From Pseudomonas batumici (GTDB lineage Bacteria > Pseudomonadota > Gammaproteobacteria > Pseudomonadales > Pseudomonadaceae): 64,000 nt of DNA. Positions 18,101 to 25,610 of the stretch are shown one piece after another. The notes below the pieces were generated by a model. The model made no database searches. It saw only the letters and a program-made list of their open reading frames with translations, and was not told where the DNA came from. Each line of letters starts with the position of its first letter. Positions within the stretch are counted from its first letter, which is position 1. Location: assembly GCF_000820515.1 (NCBI RefSeq), contig NZ_JXDG01000010.1, positions 1 to 64,000 on the forward strand, written 5' to 3'. Both the position numbers and the translations under genes were made by a program.

Positions 18101-19072
18101 ATGCCCGTCATGACCGAACTTGAACCTGCCGCGCCGCTGTTGCGGGCGTTGAAACAGGAAGAGTTGTTTCCCATTCGTGAAGTCTCGCGCCTGACCGGAG
18201 TCAATCCGATCACCCTGCGGGCGTGGGAGCGACGCTACGGTCTGATTCAACCGACGCGCACCGAAAGTGGGCATCGGCTCTATACCATGAGCGATATCGA
18301 GACAGTCCGCACCATCATGGGCTGGATCGAGCGCGGCGTGGCGGTGAGCAAGGTCGGCAAGATCCTGGCGAAAACCGCCGCCCAGGCCCTGCCCATCCAC
18401 ACACCTACCGGCATTGCGACGCAATCGATTGCGCAGACGGAATGGGACGACTGGCAGACGCAATTGCACGCGGCGGTCAGCGCTTTCGACGAATCGGCCC
18501 TCGAAGGCCTCTATGGACAGGTGTTTTCCAGCTACCCGCTGAACGTGGTGTTCCAGAATATCCTCCTGCCGCTGTGGCAGCGCCTGCAGGTTCAACCGGG
18601 TGAGTTCGGCCAGGTCAGCGAATGGCTGTTTCTCGATGCGTTCCTGCGTGCGCGGGTATTGCAGCGTCTGCGCTCGGTGTGTGGATTCCCCTGCAAGCGT
18701 ATCGTGGTCGCCGCTGTGCCGGATCAATGTCGTGAACTCGAATTGCTGGTGGCGGGCCTGTTGCTGGGTGACGGCGACCGCTGCATCAGCGTCCTGGCGG
18801 TCGGCCAGCCCTTCGATGAATTGACCCTGGTGTGTGAAAAGCTCCGGCCCGAGGCGCTGGTGCTGTATTCCAACCGCTCGCCGATGACGGATCTGCCGCG
18901 CCGCCTCAAGCGTCTGGCCCTGTCCGTGGACTGCGCGGTGATGTTGGCCGGGGATGTCTCGGAGCTGCTGCAAGAGCGCCTGGAAGGTTCGAGCATCGGT
19001 TGCCTGGGCAGTGATGGCCAGTTGATGCGTCGGCGCTTGCGGCAGTTGCTGGTGGGCCGGCTCGACACCTGA
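18101..19072 (+). CDS. MerR-family regulator, class II LitR/CarH type (PplR-like)
   Basis: The 323-residue protein has an N-terminal MerR helix-turn-helix (FPIREVSRLTGVNPITLRAWERRYGLI, about residues 23-49) and a C-terminal B12-binding-fold region. The residues that ligate cobalamin in CarH are absent: the E-H pair in the helical domain is E174-W175, and the histidine of the lower-ligand motif is missing in VPDQCRELELL. This is what is seen in class II LitR proteins such as P. putida PplR1-3, which depend on LOV photoreceptors instead of adenosylcobalamin. It is encoded tail-to-tail with such a LOV gene. It should bind T(G/A)TACA-type sites, one of which lies before folM. Confidence 0.85.
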   Translation: MPVMTELEPAAPLLRALKQEELFPIREVSRLTGVNPITLRAWERRYGLIQPTRTESGHRLYTMSDIETVRTIMGWIERGVAVSKVGKILAKTAAQALPIHTPTGIATQSIAQTEWDDWQTQLHAAVSAFDESALEGLYGQVFSSYPLNVVFQNILLPLWQRLQVQPGEFGQVSEWLFLDAFLRARVLQRLRSVCGFPCKRIVVAAVPDQCRELELLVAGLLLGDGDRCISVLAVGQPFDELTLVCEKLRPEALVLYSNRSPMTDLPRRLKRLALSVDCAVMLAGDVSELLQERLEGSSIGCLGSDGQLMRRRLRQLLVGRLDT

Positions 19073-19111
19073 TCGGTGCTCAGGCGTCTTCCTCTGCCTC
19101 CACGCCCTGGG

Positions 19112-19576
19112 TTATGCCGGGTTACCGCCGGTGGCCTTGAGCGCCTCCAGCTCGGCCTGGACCTTGGCCAACTGGGCTTCCAGTTGCGCCACCCGCTGTT
19201 GTGCCTTGACCTGAAGGGTCACGTCTTTTTGCACGCCGACGAAGTAGGTCAGTTGGTCACCTTCGTTGAACACCGGCGACAGCGACAGTTCGTTCCAGAA
19301 ATGGCTGCCGTCCTTGCGGTAGTTGCGCAGGATCTGGCGGCACGGCTTGCGGCTGCGCAGGGCTTCGCGGATCAGTTCCAGTGCCGGCTGGTCGCGGTCG
19401 CCCGACTGCAGGAAACGACAGTCCTGGTAGAGAATCTCTTCGTTGGTATAACCGGTCAGGCGTTCGAACGCCGGGTTGGCATAGATCAGGATATGGTCTT
19501 CACCTTCCTGTTCGGCCACCACGATACCGTCGTTCGACGCGTCGATCACCAGTTGCAACAGTTTGGGGTTTATCAT
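19112..19576 (-). CDS. Short LOV-domain blue-light receptor
   Basis: The 154-residue protein is a single PAS/LOV domain (about residues 15-120) with a C-terminal coiled coil (about 123-145, QRVAQLEAQLAKVQAELEAL). The photoactive cysteine is Cys53 in YQDCRFLQ, a variant of the canonical GxNCRFLQ that is also found in P. putida PpSB1-LOV, with the same numbering. NYRKDGSHFWNELSLSP supplies further FMN contacts. It has no output domain, so it must act through a partner, probably the adjacent LitR/PplR regulator, as reported for pplR/ppSB-LOV pairs. Both genes end facing each other, 39 bp apart. Confidence 0.9.
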   Translation of the reverse strand: MINPKLLQLVIDASNDGIVVAEQEGEDHILIYANPAFERLTGYTNEEILYQDCRFLQSGDRDQPALELIREALRSRKPCRQILRNYRKDGSHFWNELSLSPVFNEGDQLTYFVGVQKDVTLQVKAQQRVAQLEAQLAKVQAELEALKATGGNPA

Positions 19577-19734
19577 TTCTCAAGACATCCGCAGTCCATC
19601 GACCTGTGCGTCGGAGTTTAAGACATCGTCTTGAGCAATCCATTCCATTTGATTCTGGCGAGTGGCGGGTTTTGTGAGAAAGTCTCTCATCTGCTGGTAT
19701 CCTGTTCTTTTTATAAAGCACCAGGATCAGATTG

Positions 19735-20187
19735 ATGAAAGTCGCCATCCTTTCCGGCTCGGTCTACGGCACCGCCGAAGAAGTTGCCCGCCATGCTGAA
19801 AAAATCCTCCGCGAGGCCGGTTTCGAGGCCTGGCACAACCCGCGGGCGACCCTGGCCGATGTCCAGGCCTTCGCCCCGGACGCTTTCCTGGCGGTGACCG
19901 CCACCACCGGCATGGGTGAGCTGCCGGACAATATCCAGGCGCTGTATCACGCCATCCGCGACCAGTTGCCGGCGGCGTGGCGCGGTTTGCCGGGTGGGGT
20001 GATCGGCCTGGGCGACTCCAGCTACGGCGACACCTTCTGCGGCGGCGGCGAACAGATGCGCGAGCTGTTTGCCGAGTTGGGGGTGCGGGAAGTCAAGGAC
20101 ATGCTGCGCCTGGACGCCAGCGAAAGCGTCACCCCGGAAACCGATGCCGAGCCATGGCTGGCCGAGTTCATCAGCGCGTTGCGCTGA
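19735..20187 (+). CDS. Flavodoxin-domain protein (MioC-like)
   Basis: The 150-residue protein is a flavodoxin: LSGSVYGTAEEVA binds the FMN phosphate, TATTGMGELPDN and GLGDSSYGDTFC flank the isoalloxazine. It should be a cytoplasmic FMN electron carrier. ATG 19735 is preferred to the overlapping TTG at 19732. The 3' end overlaps the convergent LysR gene by 17 bp. Confidence 0.88.
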   Translation: MKVAILSGSVYGTAEEVARHAEKILREAGFEAWHNPRATLADVQAFAPDAFLAVTATTGMGELPDNIQALYHAIRDQLPAAWRGLPGGVIGLGDSSYGDTFCGGGEQMRELFAELGVREVKDMLRLDASESVTPETDAEPWLAEFISALR

Positions 20188-21067
20188 CGTTGGCGCGCTC
20201 GCGCAACAGCGCCAGCCAGGCCTGGGCGGCCTTGGACAGGTAGGCGCCGCGGCGCCAGATGAAGGCGATGTCCCAGCGCAGGTCGGTGGGCGAACTCAAG
20301 GTCAGGCGGACCACGCCGGGACGTACCAGCGAACGTGCCACCACGCTGGGCAGTAGCGCCACGCCTTGCCCGGCGGCCACCAGCGCGGCGAGAAAATCCG
20401 CCTGGCCGCTGCGCCCGCTTTCCCTGGGGGTGAACCCGGCCTGCCGGCAGGCCTCCATCAGCCGGTGATTGAGCACGAAACTGCGCTGGTACAGCAGAAA
20501 CGGCGTATCGGCCAATTGCTCCAGGCGGATGGAGCCTTCCTCGGCCAGGGGATGGTCGGTCGCCAGCAACACATCCAGCGGTTCGTCGCAAAAGGGCTGG
20601 TAGTCGAACGCCGGATCGCTCGGCTTGAGGCTGCCGCCCAGTTCCAGTTCGCCGCTCAGCACCGCCGGCTCGATATTCAGGCTGCCGCCTTCGAGCAGGT
20701 GAATGCTGATATTGGGGTAGCGCCGCCGGTATTCGGCGAAGAGGCTGGCGAACAGCGTCTCGCCGCCCAGTTGCGGCAAGCCCAGGCGCAGTTCGCCCCG
20801 GGCCAGGTGGCTCAGGTCGTCCAGTTCACTGAGCAGCCCGTCGCGCAGGCGCAGCATTTCTTCGGCCCGTTGCAGCACCACGGCGCCTGCCGCGGTCAGC
20901 AGGACCCGGGAGCCCTGGCGGTCGAGCAAGGGCGTGGCGAGGTCGTGCTCGAGCTGGGCGACCTGCTTGCTCACCGCCGACTGGCTGATGTGCAGGGTTT
21001 TCGCCGCCTGGGTGAAGCCGCCCTGGCGGACCACTTCGATGAAGCTGCGCAGTTGCTTGAATTCCAT
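20171..21067 (-). CDS. LysR-family transcriptional regulator
   Basis: The 298-residue protein has the LysR N-terminal winged HTH (residues 1-60, LHISQSAVSKQVAQLEHDL) and a substrate-binding domain (about 90-290). It is divergent from the cidA/cidB-like genes with 97 bp between, so by position it could be their CidR-like activator. The inducer is unknown; in Gram-positive CidR it relates to acetate/overflow metabolism. Confidence 0.88.
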   Translation of the reverse strand: MEFKQLRSFIEVVRQGGFTQAAKTLHISQSAVSKQVAQLEHDLATPLLDRQGSRVLLTAAGAVVLQRAEEMLRLRDGLLSELDDLSHLARGELRLGLPQLGGETLFASLFAEYRRRYPNISIHLLEGGSLNIEPAVLSGELELGGSLKPSDPAFDYQPFCDEPLDVLLATDHPLAEEGSIRLEQLADTPFLLYQRSFVLNHRLMEACRQAGFTPRESGRSGQADFLAALVAAGQGVALLPSVVARSLVRPGVVRLTLSSPTDLRWDIAFIWRRGAYLSKAAQAWLALLRERANVSATR

Positions 21068-21164
21068 GACCTGATTCCAGATTGGAATGGCTGCCAGTCT
21101 AACAATTCGCTTTTGGGATGGTAGGGGGCACTTTAAAATCGGGTCCCAGAGAGGACTGAACCCG

Positions 21165-21551
21165 ATGAACCGTCTGTTGCTGAAAAAATCCTGCCGCTTG
21201 CTGGCCGAACTGGCGGTATTGCTGGGGCTCTATCAAGTGGGCGCACTGTTCGCCGCCTGGAGCCACTGGCCGATTCCCGGCGGTGTGATCGGCCTGGCGT
21301 TGCTGCTGCTGGCCTTCGCCACCGGCTGGATCAAGCCCGCCACCCTGCAACTGGGGGCCGGGCTGCTGATGGCCGAAATGTTGTTGTTCTTCATCCCGGC
21401 GTTGATGAGCCTGCTGGACTACGGCGCCATGGTGCGCCAGGACGGCTGGCGGATACTGCTGGTGATCGGGGTCAGTACCCTGGCGGTGATGCTGGCGACC
21501 GCCTTTACCGTCGAGTTCGTCTGTCGCTGGAGTGCCCGCCGTGAAGCTTGA
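21165..21551 (+). CDS. CidA/LrgA family holin-like membrane protein
   Basis: The 128-residue protein has four predicted membrane segments (about 14-33, 40-58, 67-88, 94-120) and the family signature WPIPGGVIGLALLLL. CidA/LrgA proteins are holin-like and are linked to programmed lysis or to transport of small organic acids. ATG 21165 gives the family N terminus. It overlaps the next gene and is divergent from a LysR regulator. Confidence 0.87.
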   Translation: MNRLLLKKSCRLLAELAVLLGLYQVGALFAAWSHWPIPGGVIGLALLLLAFATGWIKPATLQLGAGLLMAEMLLFFIPALMSLLDYGAMVRQDGWRILLVIGVSTLAVMLATAFTVEFVCRWSARREA

Positions 21552-22227
21552 GTGGATGTCCCTGTTCTGGCTGGGGCTGACCCTGGCAGCCTATGTGTTC
21601 AGCCGCTGGGTATATGGCCGCACGGATCGCTATCTGCTGTCACCGCTGATCCTGGTGCCGTTCGTGTTGCTGGCGGTGGCGATCCCCTTGCACACGGCGT
21701 ACGCCGAATACTCGCGCGATACCCACTGGCTGATGCTGATCCTGGGGCCGGTCACCGTGGCCTTCGCAGTGCCGATCTGGCAGCAGCGGCGGATGCTGAT
21801 GCGCCATGGTCCGGCGCTGCTGCTGGGGATGGTCGCGGGCAGCGCGGCGTCCATCGGCACTTCCTACGGGCTGGCCAGGGCGCTGTCGTTGGACACCAGC
21901 CTGACCCTGTCGCTGGTGCCGCGCTCGATCACCACGCCCTTTGCCATGCCTCTGGCCCAGGACCTGGGGGGCGTGCCCGAGCTGACCGCGGTGTTCGTGA
22001 TGGTCACCGGCGTTTTCGGCGCCTTGCTCGGCGGGCTGCTGCTCAAGTGGTTGCCGCTGCGCAGCAGCCTGGCGCGCGGTGCCCTGTTCGGCGTGGGGGC
22101 CCACGGTGCCGGTGTCAGCCGCGCCCGTGAAGTGGGTGGCGAGGAGGGCTCGGTGGCGGGCCTGGTGATGGTGCTGACCGGCCTGCTGAACCTGTTTGCC
22201 GCGCCTTTGCTGGCGTCGCTGATCTGA
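21541..22227 (+). CDS. CidB/LrgB family membrane protein
   Basis: The ~228-residue integral membrane protein matches LrgB/CidB: TPFAMPLAQDLGG and FGVGAHGAGVSRARE, plus PRSITT, are family signatures. Six or seven hydrophobic segments are visible. GTG 21541 is the preferred start (KLEWMSLFWL), overlapping the cidA stop by 11 bp; an ATG at 21556 is the alternative. It should work with CidA in the same membrane. Confidence 0.87.
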   Translation: MKLEWMSLFWLGLTLAAYVFSRWVYGRTDRYLLSPLILVPFVLLAVAIPLHTAYAEYSRDTHWLMLILGPVTVAFAVPIWQQRRMLMRHGPALLLGMVAGSAASIGTSYGLARALSLDTSLTLSLVPRSITTPFAMPLAQDLGGVPELTAVFVMVTGVFGALLGGLLLKWLPLRSSLARGALFGVGAHGAGVSRAREVGGEEGSVAGLVMVLTGLLNLFAAPLLASLI

Positions 22228-22372
22228 TCCGCGCCGGCAGGCTTTCATCCTCGGCAGCGCGCTGACCCGCTGGGTCATCAAGCTGGCTGGCAAGGCGACT
22301 CCGTTGCGGCGATGGGCTGATCTAGACTGGTCGGCACTCGAATAAAAACCGGAAACCGCCGAGGTCAGTGCC

Positions 22373-23155
22373 GTGAACGCAGCCCCTGTTACCGTCGCAC
22401 CCGATGTGAAGAGCCAAGTCAGCGCCGCCGAATGGCAGACCCGCGTCGACCTGGCGGCCTGTTATCGCCTGGTGGCGATGCATGGTTGGGACGACCTGAT
22501 CTTCACCCACATCTCGGCCAAGGTGCCAGGCACCGAGGACTTCCTGATCAACCCCTACGGGCTGATGTTCCACGAGATCACCGCGTCGAGCCTGGTCAAG
22601 GTCGACCAGGCCGGCAACAAGTTGATGGACAGCCCCTACGAGATCAACCCGGCCGGCTACACCATCCACAGCGCCATTCATGAGGTGCGTCACGACGTGA
22701 CCTGCGTGCTGCACACCCACACCGCTGCGGGTGTCGCGGTCTCGGCGCAGCAGCAGGGGGTGCTGCCCATCAGCCAGCAGTCGCTGTTCGTGCTGTCGAG
22801 CCTGGCTTATCACGCCTACGAAGGGGTGGCCCTCAACCATGAAGAGAAAGCGCGGTTGCAGGCCGACCTCGGTGAAAACAACTTTCTCATGCTGCATAAC
22901 CACGGTCTGCTCACCTGTGGCTCGAGCATTGCCGACACCTTCCTGATGATGTTCACCTTCCAACGCGCCTGCGAGATCCAGGTGCTGGCACAAAATGGCG
23001 CGGCGCCACTGATCACCATCGAGCCGCAGATTCTTGCCGGGGCCAAGGCCATGATCGCCGGGGTGACCCGCAGTGCCCAGGGCATGGGCGGTGCGCTGGC
23101 CTGGCCGGCGCTGTTGCGCAAGCTGGACCAGCAAGACGCCGGGTTCCGGCTCTGA
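22373..23155 (+). CDS. Class II aldolase/adducin family protein
   Basis: The 260-residue protein has the class II aldolase fold with metal ligands in HTHTAAG and LHNHG, and an Asn-rich substrate loop near THISAKVPG. It begins with GTG. Many such proteins are annotated only as aldolase/adducin-like, and the substrate is not evident. It lies upstream of an SDR gene in the same direction, but 178 bp apart, so they need not form an operon. Confidence 0.85.
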   Translation: MNAAPVTVAPDVKSQVSAAEWQTRVDLAACYRLVAMHGWDDLIFTHISAKVPGTEDFLINPYGLMFHEITASSLVKVDQAGNKLMDSPYEINPAGYTIHSAIHEVRHDVTCVLHTHTAAGVAVSAQQQGVLPISQQSLFVLSSLAYHAYEGVALNHEEKARLQADLGENNFLMLHNHGLLTCGSSIADTFLMMFTFQRACEIQVLAQNGAAPLITIEPQILAGAKAMIAGVTRSAQGMGGALAWPALLRKLDQQDAGFRL

Positions 23156-23333
23156 GGCCAGTGTCCGGGATGGCCCAGGGGGGCGGGTGTCAACCTGGGC
23201 CGTTGCGGCGCCCGTGCCGGACTATCCCGCTGCCTTATCGCGCACCATTCAGCCCTGGCTGACTTTATTGTGACCCAAGGCCGGGTGTCCGACACTCGGC
23301 TTCTATTTCCATCGGTCCTGGCTGGAGTCCTGT

Positions 23334-24245
23334 ATGAGTGAGTCTGTGCGCTTCGAAGATAAAGTGGTGATCGTCACCGGAGCCGGCGGCGGCCTGGGGC
23401 GTGCCCATGCACTGCTGTTCGCCCGTCATGGCGCGAAAGTGCTGGTCAACGACCTCGGCGGCTCGGCCCACGGTGAAGGCGCCAATGCCTCGGCGGCGGA
23501 CAAGGTGGTGGCCGAGATTCGCGAAGCCGGCGGTACGGCCGTGGCCAACCATGACTCGGTCACCGATGGCGACAAGATCGTGCAGAACGCCCTGGATGCC
23601 TTCGGTCGTATCGATGTGGTGGTGAACAACGCCGGCATCCTGCGGGACAAGACCTTCCTGAAGATGGAGGATGCCGACTGGGACCTGGTTTACCGGGTGC
23701 ATGTCGAAGGTGCCTACAAAGTCACCCATGCGGCCTGGCCACACCTGCGTGATCAGAACTACGGCCGGGTCATCTTCACCGCGTCGACGTCCGGTATCTA
23801 CGGCAATTTCGGCCAGTCCAACTACGGCATGGCCAAGCTCGGCTTGTATGGCCTGACCCGGACCCTGGCCATCGAGGGCCGCAAGAACAATATCCTGGTC
23901 AACGCCATCGCCCCGACCGGCGGCACGCGTATGACCGAAGGCCTGATCCCGCCGCAGGTGTTCGAGTTGCTCAAACCGGAACTGATCAGCCCGCTGGTGG
24001 TGTTCCTCGGCAGTGAGCAGTGCGATGAAACCGCCGGCCTGTTCGAAGTCGGTGGCGGCTGGATCGGCAAGACCCGCTGGGAGCGCAGCCTGGGCGCCGG
24101 GTTCGATCCGCACAACGGTTTTTCCGTGGAGGACGTGGCGGCCAGTTGGAAGCAGATCTGTGATTTCGAGGGCGCCGTGCACCCGAAGGACACGCCCGAA
24201 TCCTTGAAGGAAATGATGGCGAATCTGCAGAAATATATGGCCTGA
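23334..24245 (+). CDS. SDR-family dehydrogenase, 3-hydroxyacyl-CoA dehydrogenase-like
   Basis: The 303-residue short-chain dehydrogenase has the NAD(P) motif VTGAGGGLGRAHA, NNAG, a catalytic Ser in TASTSG and Tyr-x3-Lys in SNYGMAKLG. The extended C-terminal part and VLVNDLGG resemble the (3R)-hydroxyacyl-CoA dehydrogenase domain of peroxisomal multifunctional enzyme type 2. It probably oxidises a 3-hydroxyacyl-CoA or sterol-like alcohol; no hydratase is fused or adjacent. ATG 23334 matches the family N terminus. Confidence 0.85.
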   Translation: MSESVRFEDKVVIVTGAGGGLGRAHALLFARHGAKVLVNDLGGSAHGEGANASAADKVVAEIREAGGTAVANHDSVTDGDKIVQNALDAFGRIDVVVNNAGILRDKTFLKMEDADWDLVYRVHVEGAYKVTHAAWPHLRDQNYGRVIFTASTSGIYGNFGQSNYGMAKLGLYGLTRTLAIEGRKNNILVNAIAPTGGTRMTEGLIPPQVFELLKPELISPLVVFLGSEQCDETAGLFEVGGGWIGKTRWERSLGAGFDPHNGFSVEDVAASWKQICDFEGAVHPKDTPESLKEMMANLQKYMA

Positions 24246-24287
24246 GTCGTCTCCCGATAGCGGATCGGGATTCTTCGAACCGGCTTG

Positions 24288-24324
24288 CCGGCGATGGCGC
24301 TGCAAGATTTATTGCCATCGCCGG
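24288..24324. repeat. REP-derived hairpin, possible bidirectional terminator
   Basis: CCGGCGATGGC (24288-24298) and GCCATCGCCGG (24314-24324) form an 11-bp perfect stem with a 15-base loop between two convergent genes. The core resembles a REP end. No T run follows directly. Confidence 0.6.
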
Positions 24325-24333
24325 TCCCCACCG

Positions 24334-25101
24334 TCAGGGGAAGTACTTCGCCACCAGCGCTGCCAGATTGGCCGCCGTTTCGGCATCGAGCACCCCGTCA
24401 TAATTCGCCGGTCGGAAATGCAACTGGAACGCCCTGACCAGTTGCCTGAATCCCGCTGGCGTGTCAGCTCTCGTCACCTCGTAACCGTACTTCTTGAAAA
24501 GCGCCAATGTCGTTGCTTGAGGGGGCAGACCCTCGCGCAGGTATTGCTGCCGGTACTGGTCGCGGGTCGCCTCGTCGAACCAGGCGCCGATGCCCGCCCG
24601 ATACAGATCGTGCCAGGGAAAGGCGGCCCCCGGATCGCTCTTGCGGTTCCAGGCGATATCCGAATGCCCGACCACCTGGGTCGGGTCGATACCGGGATGG
24701 CGGGCGAGGATGTTCAGCGCCAGTTGCTTGAGCGCTTCGATCTGCCGGGGTTCATAAGGCGGAAAATGAAACTGCCCCGCGCTATCGGACGCCAGGTTGA
24801 CGATCTCGATGCCGATCGAGGTGTCATTGAGCTGCGTTCTGCCGCCCCAGGCACTGGCGCCCGCGTGCCAGGCGCGTTTTTGTTCGTCCACCAGATTGAA
24901 GATTTCCTGCTGGTTGAAGCCGGCCTGGATATAGCTCGGGTCGGTGACATCGGGCACCAGGTAATGGCTGCTGACGTTGGGGCCGGTCAGGGTCGCCATT
25001 GAACTGGCGAAATCGGCGGCGGTGTAATGCATCACTAGAAACCGAACCCTGTCGTTGAAACTCCGCGTGCTGCGGTAGGCGTTGTAGTTGATGGCTTTCA
25101 T
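24334..25101 (-). CDS. N-acetylmuramoyl-L-alanine amidase, AmpDh3-like
   Basis: The 255-residue protein has an N-terminal amidase_2 domain (about 15-170; zinc-ligand region FLVMHYTA with His25, later VVGHSDIA) and a C-terminal peptidoglycan-binding-like domain (about 185-253, ending in FRPANYDGVLDAETAANL). It resembles AmpDh3 (PA0807) of P. aeruginosa over its full length. The start ATG 25101 has an AAAGGAAT ribosome site. No signal peptide is seen. AmpDh3 has been reported as an H2-type VI effector, but no T6SS gene or PA0808-like immunity gene was seen adjacent here. Confidence 0.85.
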   Translation of the reverse strand: MKAINYNAYRSTRSFNDRVRFLVMHYTAADFASSMATLTGPNVSSHYLVPDVTDPSYIQAGFNQQEIFNLVDEQKRAWHAGASAWGGRTQLNDTSIGIEIVNLASDSAGQFHFPPYEPRQIEALKQLALNILARHPGIDPTQVVGHSDIAWNRKSDPGAAFPWHDLYRAGIGAWFDEATRDQYRQQYLREGLPPQATTLALFKKYGYEVTRADTPAGFRQLVRAFQLHFRPANYDGVLDAETAANLAALVAKYFP

Positions 25102-25610
25102 AAGCGATTCCTTTCCCTATGGCACGACGTTGTTGAGTGAAACAGGGTGAATCGTGCTGCCAAGTGATGAAAAGGTGGTCGGGTCTCCTGTTCCTGTAGG
25201 AGTTGTCTCTATGTTTTGTTTTTAAACTTTCGGGGGGAATAAAAAAGGCCACTGCAAATGCAGTGGCCAAGGGAAGACGTTCGATCAAGGAGTAAATCAA
25301 CGTCAGTAAACAGAAGATGATGATCAGCATAAGTACTTCGGACCCGTTGAAAAAGCCCGGTTTGCGACATTCACCGTTACCGTCGTGGTAACAGTTGTTT
25401 TTTTCGGTCGCTATGTTCGGATCGTCTCGTCCTCCCTCCATCCACGTGCGCTATGACGCGCTATCCATGGGTTCGATGGTCCGCTGCAAGCCGCGCCGGA
25501 GGCGCCCATTCATCCTTTCGAGGTACAGCACGAATACCTCCTTGGTGCGCTTATCGCTCCCGTTGGCGATGAGTAGGGTGAAGCCTTCTGTCACACACCG
25601 GGGAAGACGC
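25102..25610. other. Gene-poor interval between the amidase and DUF1302 genes
   Basis: About 500 bp with no confident gene. It holds a strong minus-strand terminator (25235-25268), and upstream of that a short minus-strand reading frame starting at ATG 25330 or 25441 that encodes a hydrophobic stretch (MLIIIFCLLTLIYSLIE). The frame runs through the terminator without a stop, which argues against a normal gene. The DUF1302 promoter should be near 25400-25600. Confidence 0.5.
25235..25268 (-). terminator. Rho-independent terminator on the minus strand with no obvious gene upstream
   Basis: On the minus strand the sequence is GGCCACTGCA-TT-TGCAGTGGCC followed by TTTTTTATT: a 10-bp perfect stem and a T run. 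It lies 130 bp upstream of the amidase start, and would end a transcript initiated between 25270 and about 25600. Confidence 0.75.

Noticed and set aside
19579..19635. Dyad CTCAAGAC ... GTCTTGAG near the LOV start as a LitR operator
   Set aside because: The arms are 41 bp apart and do not match T(G/A)TACA-type sites; could be chance.
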